Source of the DNA: Prevotella sp. | GTDB lineage: Bacteria; Bacteroidota; Bacteroidia; Bacteroidales; Bacteroidaceae | Assembly: GCA_020026195.1 (NCBI GenBank) | Contig: JAHHQW010000001.1 | Coordinates: forward strand, 1-64,000 | Length of the DNA stretch: 64,000 nt | Reading direction: 5' to 3' | Shown: positions 52,714 to 61,681 of the stretch, one piece after another | How the letters are laid out: every line of letters begins with the position of its first letter | Position numbering within the stretch: position 1 is the first letter of the stretch | Notes under the pieces: generated by a model | Databases searched by the model: none | Seen by the model: only the letters and a program-made list of their open reading frames with translations | What the model was told of the DNA's origin: nothing | Position numbers and translations under genes: made by a program

Positions 52714-52749
52714 AAAACGACAAAGGATTTAAATTTCCTTTGTCGTTTT
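52714..52749. terminator. bidirectional terminator between the lipid-kinase and recA operons
   Basis: A 14-bp perfect stem (AAAACGACAAAGGA, 52714-52727, with TCCTTTGTCGTTTT, 52736-52749) has a T-rich tail on the plus strand and also on the minus strand. Confidence 0.85.
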
Positions 52750-52778
52750 TCTTTTATACTTGTTTCAAAAATTTGTGC

Positions 52779-53783
52779 TTACTTTTCAGCTGTAAGTGCT
52801 TCCATAATCTTTGCTTCGAGTTCGTCGCACAGATCTGGATTATCCTTAAGTACAACCTTCACTGCATCACGACCCTGAGCAAGTTTTGTCTCACCGTAAG
52901 AATACCATGAACCGCTCTTCTTAATAATGTCGAAATCAACACCAAGGTCTACAATTTCGCCTGTACGTGAGATTCCTTCGCCAAACATGATATCAAACTC
53001 TGCCTTGCGGAATGGAGGTGCAACCTTGTTCTTTACTACCTTTACGCGTGTGCGGCTGCCAATTACGTCTTCGCCATCCTTTATTGCTGCGGCACGACGA
53101 ATATCAAGACGAACACTTGAATAGAACTTAAGTGCGTTACCACCTGTTGTTGTTTCAGGATTGCCGAACATTACGCCAATCTTCTCGCGCAGCTGGTTGA
53201 TGAATATACATGTTGTATTTGTCTTGCTTATCGTAGAAGTAAGTTTACGCAGAGCCTGACTCATAAGACGTGCCTGCAATCCTACCTTGTTGTCGCCCAT
53301 GTCACCCTCGATTTCAGACTTAGGTGTAAGAGCTGCAACAGAGTCGACAATAAGAATGTCTATTGCTGAAGAACGAATAAGTTGGTCGGCAATCTCAAGT
53401 GCCTGCTCACCGTTATCTGGCTGTGAGATAAGAAGGTTATCAACATCTACGCCGAGGTTAGCTGCATAGAAACGGTCGAAAGCATGCTCTGCATCAATGA
53501 ATGCCGCAATACCGCCGTTCTTCTGCGCCTCTGCCATTGCATGGATTGCAAGTGTTGTCTTACCAGAACTTTCGGGACCATATATCTCGATTATTCTTCC
53601 ACGCGGATAACCTCCTACTCCGAGTGCTGCATTAAGAGCAATACTTCCTGTAGGAATTACATCGACAGGCTCTATCTGCGCATCGCCGAGCTTCATGATG
53701 GAGCCTTTGCCGAAGTCTTTTTCTATCTTAGACATCGCTGCCTGCAATGCCTTGAGTTTATCTTCCTGTATGTCTTTTGCCAT
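52779..53783 (-). CDS. recA: recombinase RecA
   Basis: A 334-residue strand-exchange protein. Walker A is GPESSGKTT (69-77), Walker B is LIVDSVAALTP, L1/L2 loops include MSQALRKLTS and NPETTTGGNALKFYSS, and the monomer-interface N-terminus DKLKALQAAMSKIEKDFGKGSIMKLGD is intact. It lies third behind the DUF and carboxynorspermidine synthase genes (23-base gap) and shows no dedicated SOS-box-like dyad. It has a normal length for the phylum. Confidence 0.97.
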   Translation of the reverse strand: MAKDIQEDKLKALQAAMSKIEKDFGKGSIMKLGDAQIEPVDVIPTGSIALNAALGVGGYPRGRIIEIYGPESSGKTTLAIHAMAEAQKNGGIAAFIDAEHAFDRFYAANLGVDVDNLLISQPDNGEQALEIADQLIRSSAIDILIVDSVAALTPKSEIEGDMGDNKVGLQARLMSQALRKLTSTISKTNTTCIFINQLREKIGVMFGNPETTTGGNALKFYSSVRLDIRRAAAIKDGEDVIGSRTRVKVVKNKVAPPFRKAEFDIMFGEGISRTGEIVDLGVDFDIIKKSGSWYSYGETKLAQGRDAVKVVLKDNPDLCDELEAKIMEALTAEK

Positions 53784-53806
53784 GATTCTTTTTTAAGTTT
53801 TAAATA

Positions 53807-55000
53807 TTAGAGTTCGATGTCCTCGTCGAATACTTCGTGCCATGGCAGTCCCTGCTTGTTAAGCTGTTCCATGAATGGATCGGGATCGAACTCTTCTACA
53901 TTCCATACACCGGGCTTGCGCCAGATTCCCTTGAGGAACATCATTGCTCCAATCATTGCGGGAACACCTGTAGTGTAACTTACACCCTGCATACCTGTCT
54001 CGTTGTATGCTTCCTGGTGCTTGCAGTTGTTGTAGATGTAATATGTATGTTCTTTACCATCCTTTATACCACGGATACGGCATCCGATGCTTGTCTCGCC
54101 TTCGTAGTTCTCGCCAAGGTCCTGAGGATTGGGAAGAACTGCCTTAAGGAACTGCAAAGGAACAATCTGATGTCCTTCGTAGTTGATTGGCTCAATGCTT
54201 GCCATTCCGATGTTCTGAATTACATCAAGGTATGTAAGATACTGCTGACCGAATGTCATCCAGAAACGTGCACGCTTAATTGTGGGGAAGTTCTTTGCAA
54301 GACTCTCAAGTTCTTCGTGATACATCAGATAACTCTCGCGCGGACCGATGTTAGGATATGTCAGAGGTTTGTGAATCTCAAGAGCTCCTGTCTGTACCCA
54401 CTTGCCATTCTCGTAATAACGTCCTTTCTGAGTAATCTCACGGATGTTGATCTCAGGGTTGAAGTTGGTTGCAAATGCCTTATGATGGTTTCCTGCGTTG
54501 CAGTCTACAATATCCAGATAGTGTATTTCGTCGAAGTGATGCTTTGCTGCATAAGCTGTGAAGATACCGCTTACACCCGGATCGAAACCACAACCTAAGA
54601 TTGCAGTAAGACCGGCATCTTCGAAACTTTTCTTGTATGCCCACTGCCAGCTGTATTCAAAGTGAGCCTCATCCTTAGGCTCGTAGTTTGCTGTATCGAG
54701 GTAGTTAACACCACATGCCAGACAGGCATCCATAATGGTAAGGTCCTGATAAGGAAGAGCAAGGTTAACTACAAGCTCGGGCTTGTATTCGTTAAACAGT
54801 TTCTTGAGCTGTTCTACATCGTCGGCATCAACCTGTGCCGTCTTAATGTTATGATTACCGATTGCCTCTACAATCTTATCGCACTTAGATTTTGTACGAC
54901 TGGCAATCATTATGTCTGTAAACACATCGGCATTCTTTGCTATCTTGAATGCCGCAACAGTTGCTACGCCGCCGGCGCCAATGATTAATACTTTTCCCAT
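53807..55000 (-). CDS. carboxynorspermidine synthase (saccharopine dehydrogenase family)
   Basis: A 397-residue NADPH-dependent enzyme. The N-terminal Rossmann motif is VLIIGAGGVATVAAFKIA, and NLALPYQDLTIMDACLACGVNYLDTANYEP, ILGCGFDPGVSGIFTAYAAKH and DCNAGNHHKAFATNFNPEINIREI are typical of carboxy(nor)spermidine dehydrogenases, which condense aspartate semialdehyde with diaminopropane or putrescine. It belongs to the polyamine pathway common in gut Bacteroidota. The partner decarboxylase is not in the window. Confidence 0.88.
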   Translation of the reverse strand: MGKVLIIGAGGVATVAAFKIAKNADVFTDIMIASRTKSKCDKIVEAIGNHNIKTAQVDADDVEQLKKLFNEYKPELVVNLALPYQDLTIMDACLACGVNYLDTANYEPKDEAHFEYSWQWAYKKSFEDAGLTAILGCGFDPGVSGIFTAYAAKHHFDEIHYLDIVDCNAGNHHKAFATNFNPEINIREITQKGRYYENGKWVQTGALEIHKPLTYPNIGPRESYLMYHEELESLAKNFPTIKRARFWMTFGQQYLTYLDVIQNIGMASIEPINYEGHQIVPLQFLKAVLPNPQDLGENYEGETSIGCRIRGIKDGKEHTYYIYNNCKHQEAYNETGMQGVSYTTGVPAMIGAMMFLKGIWRKPGVWNVEEFDPDPFMEQLNKQGLPWHEVFDEDIEL

Positions 55001-55008
55001 ATTTGTAA

Positions 55009-55626
55009 TTACATTTTCTTCAAATCGTCATCTGTTATACCAAGTGTATGCATTATTGAAAATCCTAATATCACCTGGTTCTTTTCCCAGTCAGATTTCT
55101 TGTGCATCGTCACTGCGGTAAATTCGATATCCTTGTTGTTATCTTTATTTTTCTTCTTATAGTCTGTAAGTCCTGTCTCGATATTCTTGTAATACTTTTC
55201 CATATCTGCAACGACTGTAATAGACTTTACAGTTTCTTCAACTCCGAACACTGCTATTGTCTCTGAAAACATCTCGCCTTTAAGCGCTTCGTTCTCTACA
55301 GGTATTGAAGTGTAAACGAACTCTCCTAAATTGTCCTTGAATGCCTTATCGTTAAGTTCTTTCTCAAAGTCTGAAGGGACATAATGGAACAGTGCCTTCT
55401 TCTTATGATCGTGAAAGAGTATGACTGCCGTCTTGTTATCACCGGGAACGAGACCACCGTCAAGAGCTATGCAGTCTGTCCATTGTGCCAAGTCGGCTTT
55501 CTGAAACGAACGTCCGAGCTGTTTCTCGAAACCGCCTTTCAAAATTCCTGTCACTTCCTCCAGATAATCTGTATCAACAACTATTATGTTATTCGCGTCA
55601 ATATTTGTTTTATTTTCGTCTTTCAT
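55009..55626 (-). CDS. conserved cytoplasmic protein of unknown function
   Basis: A 205-residue, mostly polar protein without signal or membrane segments (FEKQLGRSFQKADLAQWTDCIALDGGLVPGDNKTAVILFHDHKKKALFHYVPSDFEKELNDK). Alternating strands and helices suggest a compact alpha/beta fold. It is encoded 8 bases before carboxynorspermidine synthase and is the first gene of the operon with recA. The predicted transcription start coincides with the ATG, so its mRNA may be leaderless. No family is named with confidence. Confidence 0.65.
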   Translation of the reverse strand: MKDENKTNIDANNIIVVDTDYLEEVTGILKGGFEKQLGRSFQKADLAQWTDCIALDGGLVPGDNKTAVILFHDHKKKALFHYVPSDFEKELNDKAFKDNLGEFVYTSIPVENEALKGEMFSETIAVFGVEETVKSITVVADMEKYYKNIETGLTDYKKKNKDNNKDIEFTAVTMHKKSDWEKNQVILGFSIMHTLGITDDDLKKM

Positions 55627-55631
55627 GTCTG

Positions 55632-55639
55632 CAAAGATA
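55632..55639 (-). promoter_or_regulatory. -7 promoter box of the operon leading to recA
   Basis: The minus strand reads TATCTTTG followed by C. The box ends only 6 bases before the ATG at 55626. Confidence 0.6.
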
Positions 55640-55700
55640 GTAAATTAAATTAAATATTATATTATTTTCTACTTATTTTAGGTAGATAGAATTAAATTCG

Positions 55701-55708
55701 TAACTTTG
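55701..55708 (+). promoter_or_regulatory. -7 promoter box of nhaD
   Basis: TAACTTTG followed by C. The leader to the ATG at 55763 is about 48 bases. The -33 region has TTTA rather than TTTG. Confidence 0.6.
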
Positions 55709-55762
55709 CGATTTGATATATAAACAATATTTTACCTTAACCATTTTAATTATTAAAAACAG

Positions 55763-57103
55763 ATGTCTGCGTTGACAATTTCTATCGTTGCCGTATTCGT
55801 AATCGGCTACTTCTGTATTGCCCTTGAGGGTGGTCTAAAAGTAAATAAATCGGCAATAGCATTGCTGATGTGCGTGGCATGTTGGACTCTTTATATGGCG
55901 GCACCAATGGATTTCATCCTCGAAGCTGACCCATCATACACCGGAGGCGAAGCCGGACTGATGGACAGAATCAGTGATATCCTGAAACTACACTTGGGTG
56001 AAACAGCTGAAACTCTATTCTTCCTTATGGGTGCCATGACAATCGTTGAGGTTGTTGACCGTAACGGAGGCTTTAAGTTTGTCAGGGAACGAATGAAGTC
56101 GAAAAGTAAACGAGCCTTATTGTGGAAAATTGCTTTTACAACGTTCTTCTTATCTGCAATCCTCGATAACCTTACTACAAGTATCGTAATGATAATTGTG
56201 CTGAAGAAACTTCTTCAGAAACGTAGCGACCGACTAATTTATGCTTCTCTCGTAATTATCGCTGCTAACAGTGGTGGTGCTTTCTCTCCTATCGGTGACG
56301 TTACTACCATCATGCTGTGGATTGGCAACATGATTACTACTCAGGGCGTTATGGCCGAAGTATTCTTCCCTGCGCTCGTGTCAATGATTATTCCTGCATT
56401 CATTCTTCAGTTTATGATAAAAGGCGAATTGGACTGCGACAGTCTTTGTGCCGACGAAGATGTTTCTGAATTTACTAAAACTCAGAGACGTATCATCTTC
56501 TTCCTCGGTGTGGGCGGTCTGATGTTCGTTCCTGTTTTCAGAACACTTACAGAACTGCCTCCTTTCATGGGTATTCTGCTTGTCCTCGGTCTGTTATGGA
56601 CAGTTACAGAGCTTTTCTACCGCAGCAAAGGTACTGCATCAAACCGTGTAGGAAAGTTGCTTTCTCGTATTGACATGTCTACAATATTGTTCTTCCTCGG
56701 TATCCTCATGGCTGTTTCTTGTCTTGAGGAAATAGGAATTCTTAAGAGTCTCGGTATATGGCTTAATGACATTTCAAGCGGCAACCATTATCTTGTTACA
56801 GGTATCATCGGTGTCGTTTCAAGTATTGTTGATAACGTTCCTCTCGTTGCAGGATGTATGGGTATGTATCCTGTTGCTCCTACTGGCGACATGGCCGTTG
56901 ACGGTATATTCTGGCAGCTTCTTGCTTACTGTGCCGGCGTTGGCGGTTCTATGCTTATTATCGGTAGTGCTGCAGGTGTTGTTATCATGGGACTTGAAAA
57001 GATTTCTTTCGGATGGTATCTTAAACACATAAGCTGGATAGCTCTTGTAGGTTATCTTGCCGGTATGTTAGTTTATTGGATTCAGCGTATGATTTTCTTC
57101 TAA
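55763..57103 (+). CDS. nhaD: sodium:proton antiporter NhaD
   Basis: A 446-residue inner-membrane protein with about 12 spans of the ion-transporter superfamily. NhaD-type signatures include ETLFFLMGAMTIVEVVDRNGGF, AILDNLTTSIVMIIVLKKL and AANSGGAFSPIGDVTTIMLW in the first half, and FFLGILMAVSCLEEIG, SSIVDNVPLVAG and AAGVVIMGLEKISF in the second. The conserved Asp and Asn in DNLTT and DNVP are retained. It would expel sodium in exchange for protons. Monocistronic. Confidence 0.93.
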   Translation: MSALTISIVAVFVIGYFCIALEGGLKVNKSAIALLMCVACWTLYMAAPMDFILEADPSYTGGEAGLMDRISDILKLHLGETAETLFFLMGAMTIVEVVDRNGGFKFVRERMKSKSKRALLWKIAFTTFFLSAILDNLTTSIVMIIVLKKLLQKRSDRLIYASLVIIAANSGGAFSPIGDVTTIMLWIGNMITTQGVMAEVFFPALVSMIIPAFILQFMIKGELDCDSLCADEDVSEFTKTQRRIIFFLGVGGLMFVPVFRTLTELPPFMGILLVLGLLWTVTELFYRSKGTASNRVGKLLSRIDMSTILFFLGILMAVSCLEEIGILKSLGIWLNDISSGNHYLVTGIIGVVSSIVDNVPLVAGCMGMYPVAPTGDMAVDGIFWQLLAYCAGVGGSMLIIGSAAGVVIMGLEKISFGWYLKHISWIALVGYLAGMLVYWIQRMIFF

Positions 57104-57125
57104 AGATATATACAATCTATTTTAT

Positions 57126-57158
57126 AACGGTCCTTCTGACAATATCAGAAGGACCGTT
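57126..57158 (+). terminator. rho-independent terminator after nhaD
   Basis: A 14-bp perfect stem (AACGGTCCTTCTGA, 57126-57139, with TCAGAAGGACCGTT, 57145-57158) is followed by TATTTTT. Confidence 0.9.
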
Positions 57159-57401
57159 TATTTTTACACTATCATAGTACGAAGAGGATTATTAAATGAC
57201 ATACGATTAATTGATCATCATATTCTTAATAAATATATAAGTCTTTATTGTTAAGCTGTTATTATAATCAACTTCTATCTTGTGCACTGATAAGGAATAA
57301 AGAATAGAAAAAGACTTAGCCTATATAAAGACTAATATCATGAATTTCTTTACATTGAGTTATTGACACAAATAAATCTTATTGTATACTCTGATAACAG
57401 A
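57159..57401. other. intergenic region without a recognisable gene
   Basis: About 240 AT-rich bases between the terminators of two convergent transcripts. No open frame, promoter match or repeat stood out. Confidence 0.5.
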
Positions 57402-57438
57402 TAAAAAATAAAGGATATCCTTATTCAAAATATCCTTT
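57402..57438 (-). terminator. terminator of the orphan ABC ATPase gene
   Basis: On the minus strand AAAGGATAT (57438-57430) pairs with ATATCCTTT (57418-57410) and is followed by ATTTTTTA. It lies about 25 bases after the stop at 57464. Confidence 0.75.
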
Positions 57439-57463
57439 ACTTATATTGTTCTTTATCTGTGAT

Positions 57464-58183
57464 TTACTGCATAAAATAATCTTCAAGTTCCTGTCTTGCC
57501 TTCATTTCATGATTATCAAGGTCTTTAATGATAAGTCCCTTTTCAAGAAGGGTTATTCGGGTTGATATATCAATCGTATGCATAAGGTTATGACTGCTTA
57601 TAAGGATTGTACACTGTGTTTCCTCATTATATTTAACAAGCAGTTTCTTAAGAAGGTTCTGACTCGACGGATCCAAGAAATTGAAAGGTTCATCGAGGAT
57701 TATTATTTCCGGACGTGCAATCATTGCCGCAATTATACCTACCTTCTGTTTGTTTCCAGCAGAAAGACTTCGTATAAGTTTGTTGTGTCCCATAATCTCT
57801 CCATTCATAAAACCTTCAAACTCTTTAAGACGTTCGTCTATATCTTCTTTAGACAGACCATTAAGTTTGCCTGTGAAATACAGGAATTCTTCAGGTGTAA
57901 GGAAGTCGATTAGAAATCCGCTGTCTATAAAAGAGCCTGTATGATGTTTCCATTCCTCACTGACAGCAGGATTAATATTGGCAGAACCTTCTGCATCGAA
58001 AGTATAGTTTACAGTTCCCTCATCAGCCTTTATAAGGTCGAGAAGCAGTCTGAACAATGTTGTCTTACCTGCACCATTGTTTCCAACGAGTCCTAAAATT
58101 TCACCCTTATCAATACTTAAGTTATCAACAGAAAGTACTGTAGTTCCGGAATATATTTTCTTAAGATTATTTATTGCTATCAT
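57464..58183 (-). CDS. orphan ABC transporter ATP-binding protein
   Basis: A 239-residue ATPase. Walker A is GNNGAGKTT (34-42), the signature is LSAGNKQK (140-147), Walker B is IILDEPF (161-167) and the switch His is 198 in SSHNL. It resembles ATPases of ABC-2 exporters, but no membrane-subunit gene is next to it; its terminator follows at once. No promoter of its own is visible in the 78 bases after secA, so it may be expressed by readthrough of the secA terminator. The partner membrane protein is unknown. Confidence 0.85.
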   Translation of the reverse strand: MIAINNLKKIYSGTTVLSVDNLSIDKGEILGLVGNNGAGKTTLFRLLLDLIKADEGTVNYTFDAEGSANINPAVSEEWKHHTGSFIDSGFLIDFLTPEEFLYFTGKLNGLSKEDIDERLKEFEGFMNGEIMGHNKLIRSLSAGNKQKVGIIAAMIARPEIIILDEPFNFLDPSSQNLLKKLLVKYNEETQCTILISSHNLMHTIDISTRITLLEKGLIIKDLDNHEMKARQELEDYFMQ

Positions 58184-58193
58184 AATATCAGAG

Positions 58194-58250
58194 ATAAAAA
58201 ATGGTGGAAACCATAAGCCAATAAATTTCAGGCTTAATAGATTCCACCAT
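58194..58250 (-). terminator. terminator or attenuator between secA and the orphan ATPase
   Basis: On the minus strand ATGGTGGAA (58250-58242) pairs with TTCCACCAT (58209-58201), with an inner AAGCC/GGCTT stem, and TTTTT follows. It stands 11 bases before the ATG at 58183. Confidence 0.75.
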
Positions 58251-58261
58251 CAAATTAATCA

Positions 58262-61200
58262 TTATAAGTTCTTGCCACAGCAATTCTTAAACTTCTTTCC
58301 ACTACCACAAGGACAAGGATCGTTACGGTTAGGCATCTTATCCTTTATAATAGGAGTATGAGACTGAACATTCTCACGAGTATCCTGGTTAGCAGCAGCC
58401 TGCTGATTTTTATCAGTAAGGTCTTCTTTCTGCTCAACATACTGTTGTCTTCTCTGTGTCTGTTCAGGTGCCTCACGAACTTCTTCCTGCTGTACCTCAG
58501 GTATACGGCAGCGCATCAGGATGCTGACGATACGATCGTTCATAGAATTAATCATCTGATCCCATATCTTAACACTCTCAAGTTTGAAGATAAGCAGCGG
58601 GTCTTTCTGTTCGTATGAAGCATTCTGTACACTGTGCTTAAGATCATCAAGTTCACGAAGATTCTCTTTCCATGAATCATCAATGATATGGAGCATGATT
58701 GTCTTTTCGAACTGTTCTACAATACTACCAGCCTCTGTCTCGTAAGCTTCCTTAAGATTACACGGGATATTATAGAACTTCTTGCCATCTGTAAATGGAA
58801 TCACAATTCTCTCATATATACTGCCCTGCTCTTCATATACTCTCTGAATTACAGGCCATGCTAATGTCTGAACACGTTCCATCTTACGCTTGAAGTTATC
58901 CATTGCGATATCGAATACCTTCTCTTCAAGATCTCCACGAGATGTATTTGTGAATTCTTCTTCTGAGAACGGACACTCCATGGCAAAGACCTTTATGAAT
59001 GCTTCCTTACATCCCTGATAGTCATTGTTTTCTATTACATTTGTAATACGATCCCAGATGACATTAGTAATATCCATACCGATACGTTCACCAATAAGTG
59101 CGTGATGGCGCTTCTCGTAAATAACAGTACGCTGCTTGTTCATAACGTCATCGTACTCGAGCAGACGCTTACGTATACCAAAGTTATTTTCTTCGACCTT
59201 CTTCTGTGCACGTTCTACACTGCTTGTAATCATTGAACTCTCAAGACGTTCGCCTTCTTTAAATCCAAGACGGTCCATAACGCGTGCTATCTTCTCGCTT
59301 GCGAACAGACGCATAAGTTTATCTTCGAGAGAAACATAGAATACAGAAGAACCCGGGTCACCCTGACGTCCTGCACGACCACGGAGCTGACGGTCTACTC
59401 GACGGCTCTCATGACGTTCTGTACCAATGATTGCAAGTCCACCTGCAGCCTTAACTTCTGGTGAAAGCTTAATATCAGTACCACGACCTGCCATGTTGGT
59501 TGCAATAGTTACAGTCTTGCTGAGACCAGCCTTTGCGACAATTTCAGCTTCCTTCTGATGTAACTTAGCATTAAGCACATTGTGTGGAATGTGGTTGAAA
59601 TCAAGCATACGTGAGAGAAGTTCTGAAATCTCAACTGATGTAGTACCAACAAGTACCGGACGACCAGCTGCGATAAGTTCTTTCACTTCTTCAATTACAG
59701 CGATATATTTCTCTTTCTGTGTCTTATAAACACGATCGTCCATATCTTTACGGAGAATAGGACGGTTTGTAGGAATTTCTACAACATCAAGTTTATAAAT
59801 ATCCCAGAACTCTCCTGCCTCTGTACTTGCTGTACCAGTCATACCAGCCAGTTTGTGATACATACGGAAGTAGTTCTGAAGTGTAATTGTTGCGAATGTC
59901 TGTGTTGCAGCCTCAACTTTAACGTGTTCCTTAGCCTCAACAGCCTGGTGAAGACCATCACTCCAACGACGGCCTTCCATTATACGACCTGTCTGTTCAT
60001 CGACAATCTTTACTTCGCCATCAATAACGACATATTCATCATCCTTATTGAACATTGTATATGCCTTAAGCAACTGCTGCAGTGTGTGAACACGTTCGCT
60101 CTGAAGAGCATAGTGAGAAAGGAGCTGATCCTTTTTATCAAGACGTTCTTCATCGCTAAGATTCTTTTCAGCCTCAAGTGCTGAAAGCTGTGCAGTAATA
60201 TCGGGAAGTACGAAAAGGTCTTTATCTTTTACCTGACCTGCAAGCCAGTCTGTACCTTTATCAGTAAGATCTACCGAGTTAATCTTCTCGTCAACTACGA
60301 AATACAGAGGAGCAACGCATTCAGGCATCTTACGGTTATTGTTCTCCATATAAACTTCCTCAGTAGCAAGCATACCTGCCTTTATACCTTCTTCTGAAAG
60401 GTATTTGATAAGGGGTTTATTTTTAGGAAGTGCCTTATGTGAACGATAGAGTGAAAGGAAGCCTTCTTCAAGCATCTTCTTATCATTCTTCTGGTTACCT
60501 TCTGTAATAAGTTTCTTAGCTTCAGCAAGATACTGTGTTGCAAGTTTACGCTGTGTTTCTACAAGACGTTCTACCAGTGGCTGATATTCCTCAAACATCT
60601 GGTCTTCTCCCTTTTCAACGGGACCAGATATAATAAGAGGTGTACGGGCATCATCAATAAGCACTGAGTCGACCTCATCGACAATAGCATAGTTATGCTT
60701 GCGCTGAACTAAGTCATTGGGCGATGTAGCCATGTTATCACGAAGATAGTCGAAACCAAACTCATTGTTAGTACCGAATGTGATATCTGCCATATATGCC
60801 TTACGACGTTCTGGCGAATTTGGACGATGCTTATCGATACAATCTACAGAAAGACCATTAAATTCGTAAAGCGGTCCCATCCATTCAGAGTCTCGTTTTG
60901 CAAGGTAATCATTGACAGTTACGACGTGAACGCCATTACCAGTAAGCGCATTAAGGAATACCGGAAGAGTAGCTACAAGAGTTTTACCTTCACCAGTTGC
61001 CATTTCGGCAATCTTTCCCTGATGCAGAACGACACCACCGAATAACTGTACATCGTAATGTACCATATCCCATTTGAGGTCGTTACCACCGGCAATCCAA
61101 TGATTTGAATATATAGCCTTGTCGCCTTCTATTTTTACGAAATCTTTTGTAACTGCGAGCTGACGGTCAAAGTCGTTTGCTGTTACAACAACAGTTTCGT

Positions 61201-61570
61201 TTTCTGCAAATCTACGTGCTGTATCTTTTACGATACTGAATGCAACAGGAAGTACATCGTTAAGTGCTTTTTCATAAATTTCGAGAACCTCTTTCTCTAA
61301 TTTATCAATCTGATTAAAAATACCCTCACGCTTGTCAATAGGTGTTTGTTTAATCGAAGCCTTAAGTTCTGCAATCTTTTTCTTTTCTTCATTTGCAGAA
61401 TCCTGTACGTACTTCTTGATTTCGTTTGTACGTGCTCTCAGACCATCATTGTCAAGAGCCTTAATTTCATCATACGCATCCTTAACCTTATTTACAAATG
61501 GCTGGATGAGTTTCATATCCCTGCTCGACTTATCTCCGAACAATGATTTTAAAAAATGGGTGAAATTCAT
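58262..61570 (-). CDS. secA: preprotein translocase ATPase SecA
   Basis: A 1102-residue motor of the Sec pathway, of the long form usual in Bacteroidota. Walker A MATGEGKT is near residue 190, the DEVD box (AIVDEVDSVLIDDARTPL) near 300, and the second RecA-like domain includes NMAGRGTDIKLSPEV and GTERHESRRVDRQLRGRAGRQGDPG. The C-terminus has a Gln-rich linker and the zinc-binding SEC-C motif NDPCPCGSGKKFKNCCG. The gene has its own promoter and is followed by an attenuator-like hairpin. Confidence 0.97.
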   Translation of the reverse strand: MNFTHFLKSLFGDKSSRDMKLIQPFVNKVKDAYDEIKALDNDGLRARTNEIKKYVQDSANEEKKKIAELKASIKQTPIDKREGIFNQIDKLEKEVLEIYEKALNDVLPVAFSIVKDTARRFAENETVVVTANDFDRQLAVTKDFVKIEGDKAIYSNHWIAGGNDLKWDMVHYDVQLFGGVVLHQGKIAEMATGEGKTLVATLPVFLNALTGNGVHVVTVNDYLAKRDSEWMGPLYEFNGLSVDCIDKHRPNSPERRKAYMADITFGTNNEFGFDYLRDNMATSPNDLVQRKHNYAIVDEVDSVLIDDARTPLIISGPVEKGEDQMFEEYQPLVERLVETQRKLATQYLAEAKKLITEGNQKNDKKMLEEGFLSLYRSHKALPKNKPLIKYLSEEGIKAGMLATEEVYMENNNRKMPECVAPLYFVVDEKINSVDLTDKGTDWLAGQVKDKDLFVLPDITAQLSALEAEKNLSDEERLDKKDQLLSHYALQSERVHTLQQLLKAYTMFNKDDEYVVIDGEVKIVDEQTGRIMEGRRWSDGLHQAVEAKEHVKVEAATQTFATITLQNYFRMYHKLAGMTGTASTEAGEFWDIYKLDVVEIPTNRPILRKDMDDRVYKTQKEKYIAVIEEVKELIAAGRPVLVGTTSVEISELLSRMLDFNHIPHNVLNAKLHQKEAEIVAKAGLSKTVTIATNMAGRGTDIKLSPEVKAAGGLAIIGTERHESRRVDRQLRGRAGRQGDPGSSVFYVSLEDKLMRLFASEKIARVMDRLGFKEGERLESSMITSSVERAQKKVEENNFGIRKRLLEYDDVMNKQRTVIYEKRHHALIGERIGMDITNVIWDRITNVIENNDYQGCKEAFIKVFAMECPFSEEEFTNTSRGDLEEKVFDIAMDNFKRKMERVQTLAWPVIQRVYEEQGSIYERIVIPFTDGKKFYNIPCNLKEAYETEAGSIVEQFEKTIMLHIIDDSWKENLRELDDLKHSVQNASYEQKDPLLIFKLESVKIWDQMINSMNDRIVSILMRCRIPEVQQEEVREAPEQTQRRQQYVEQKEDLTDKNQQAAANQDTRENVQSHTPIIKDKMPNRNDPCPCGSGKKFKNCCGKNL

Positions 61571-61621
61571 ATCTATATTTTTTTCTTTCTTATTTCGTTG
61601 TAAGCTATATTATTGCAGCTG

Positions 61622-61629
61622 CAAAAATA
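61622..61629 (-). promoter_or_regulatory. -7 promoter box of secA
   Basis: The minus strand reads TATTTTTG followed by C. The leader to the ATG at 61570 is about 45 bases. A clear -33 is not seen. Confidence 0.55.
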
Positions 61630-61681
61630 ACACTTTTTTTAATATTTACTATATAAAATACATATTTGCTATGTTTTCGTA

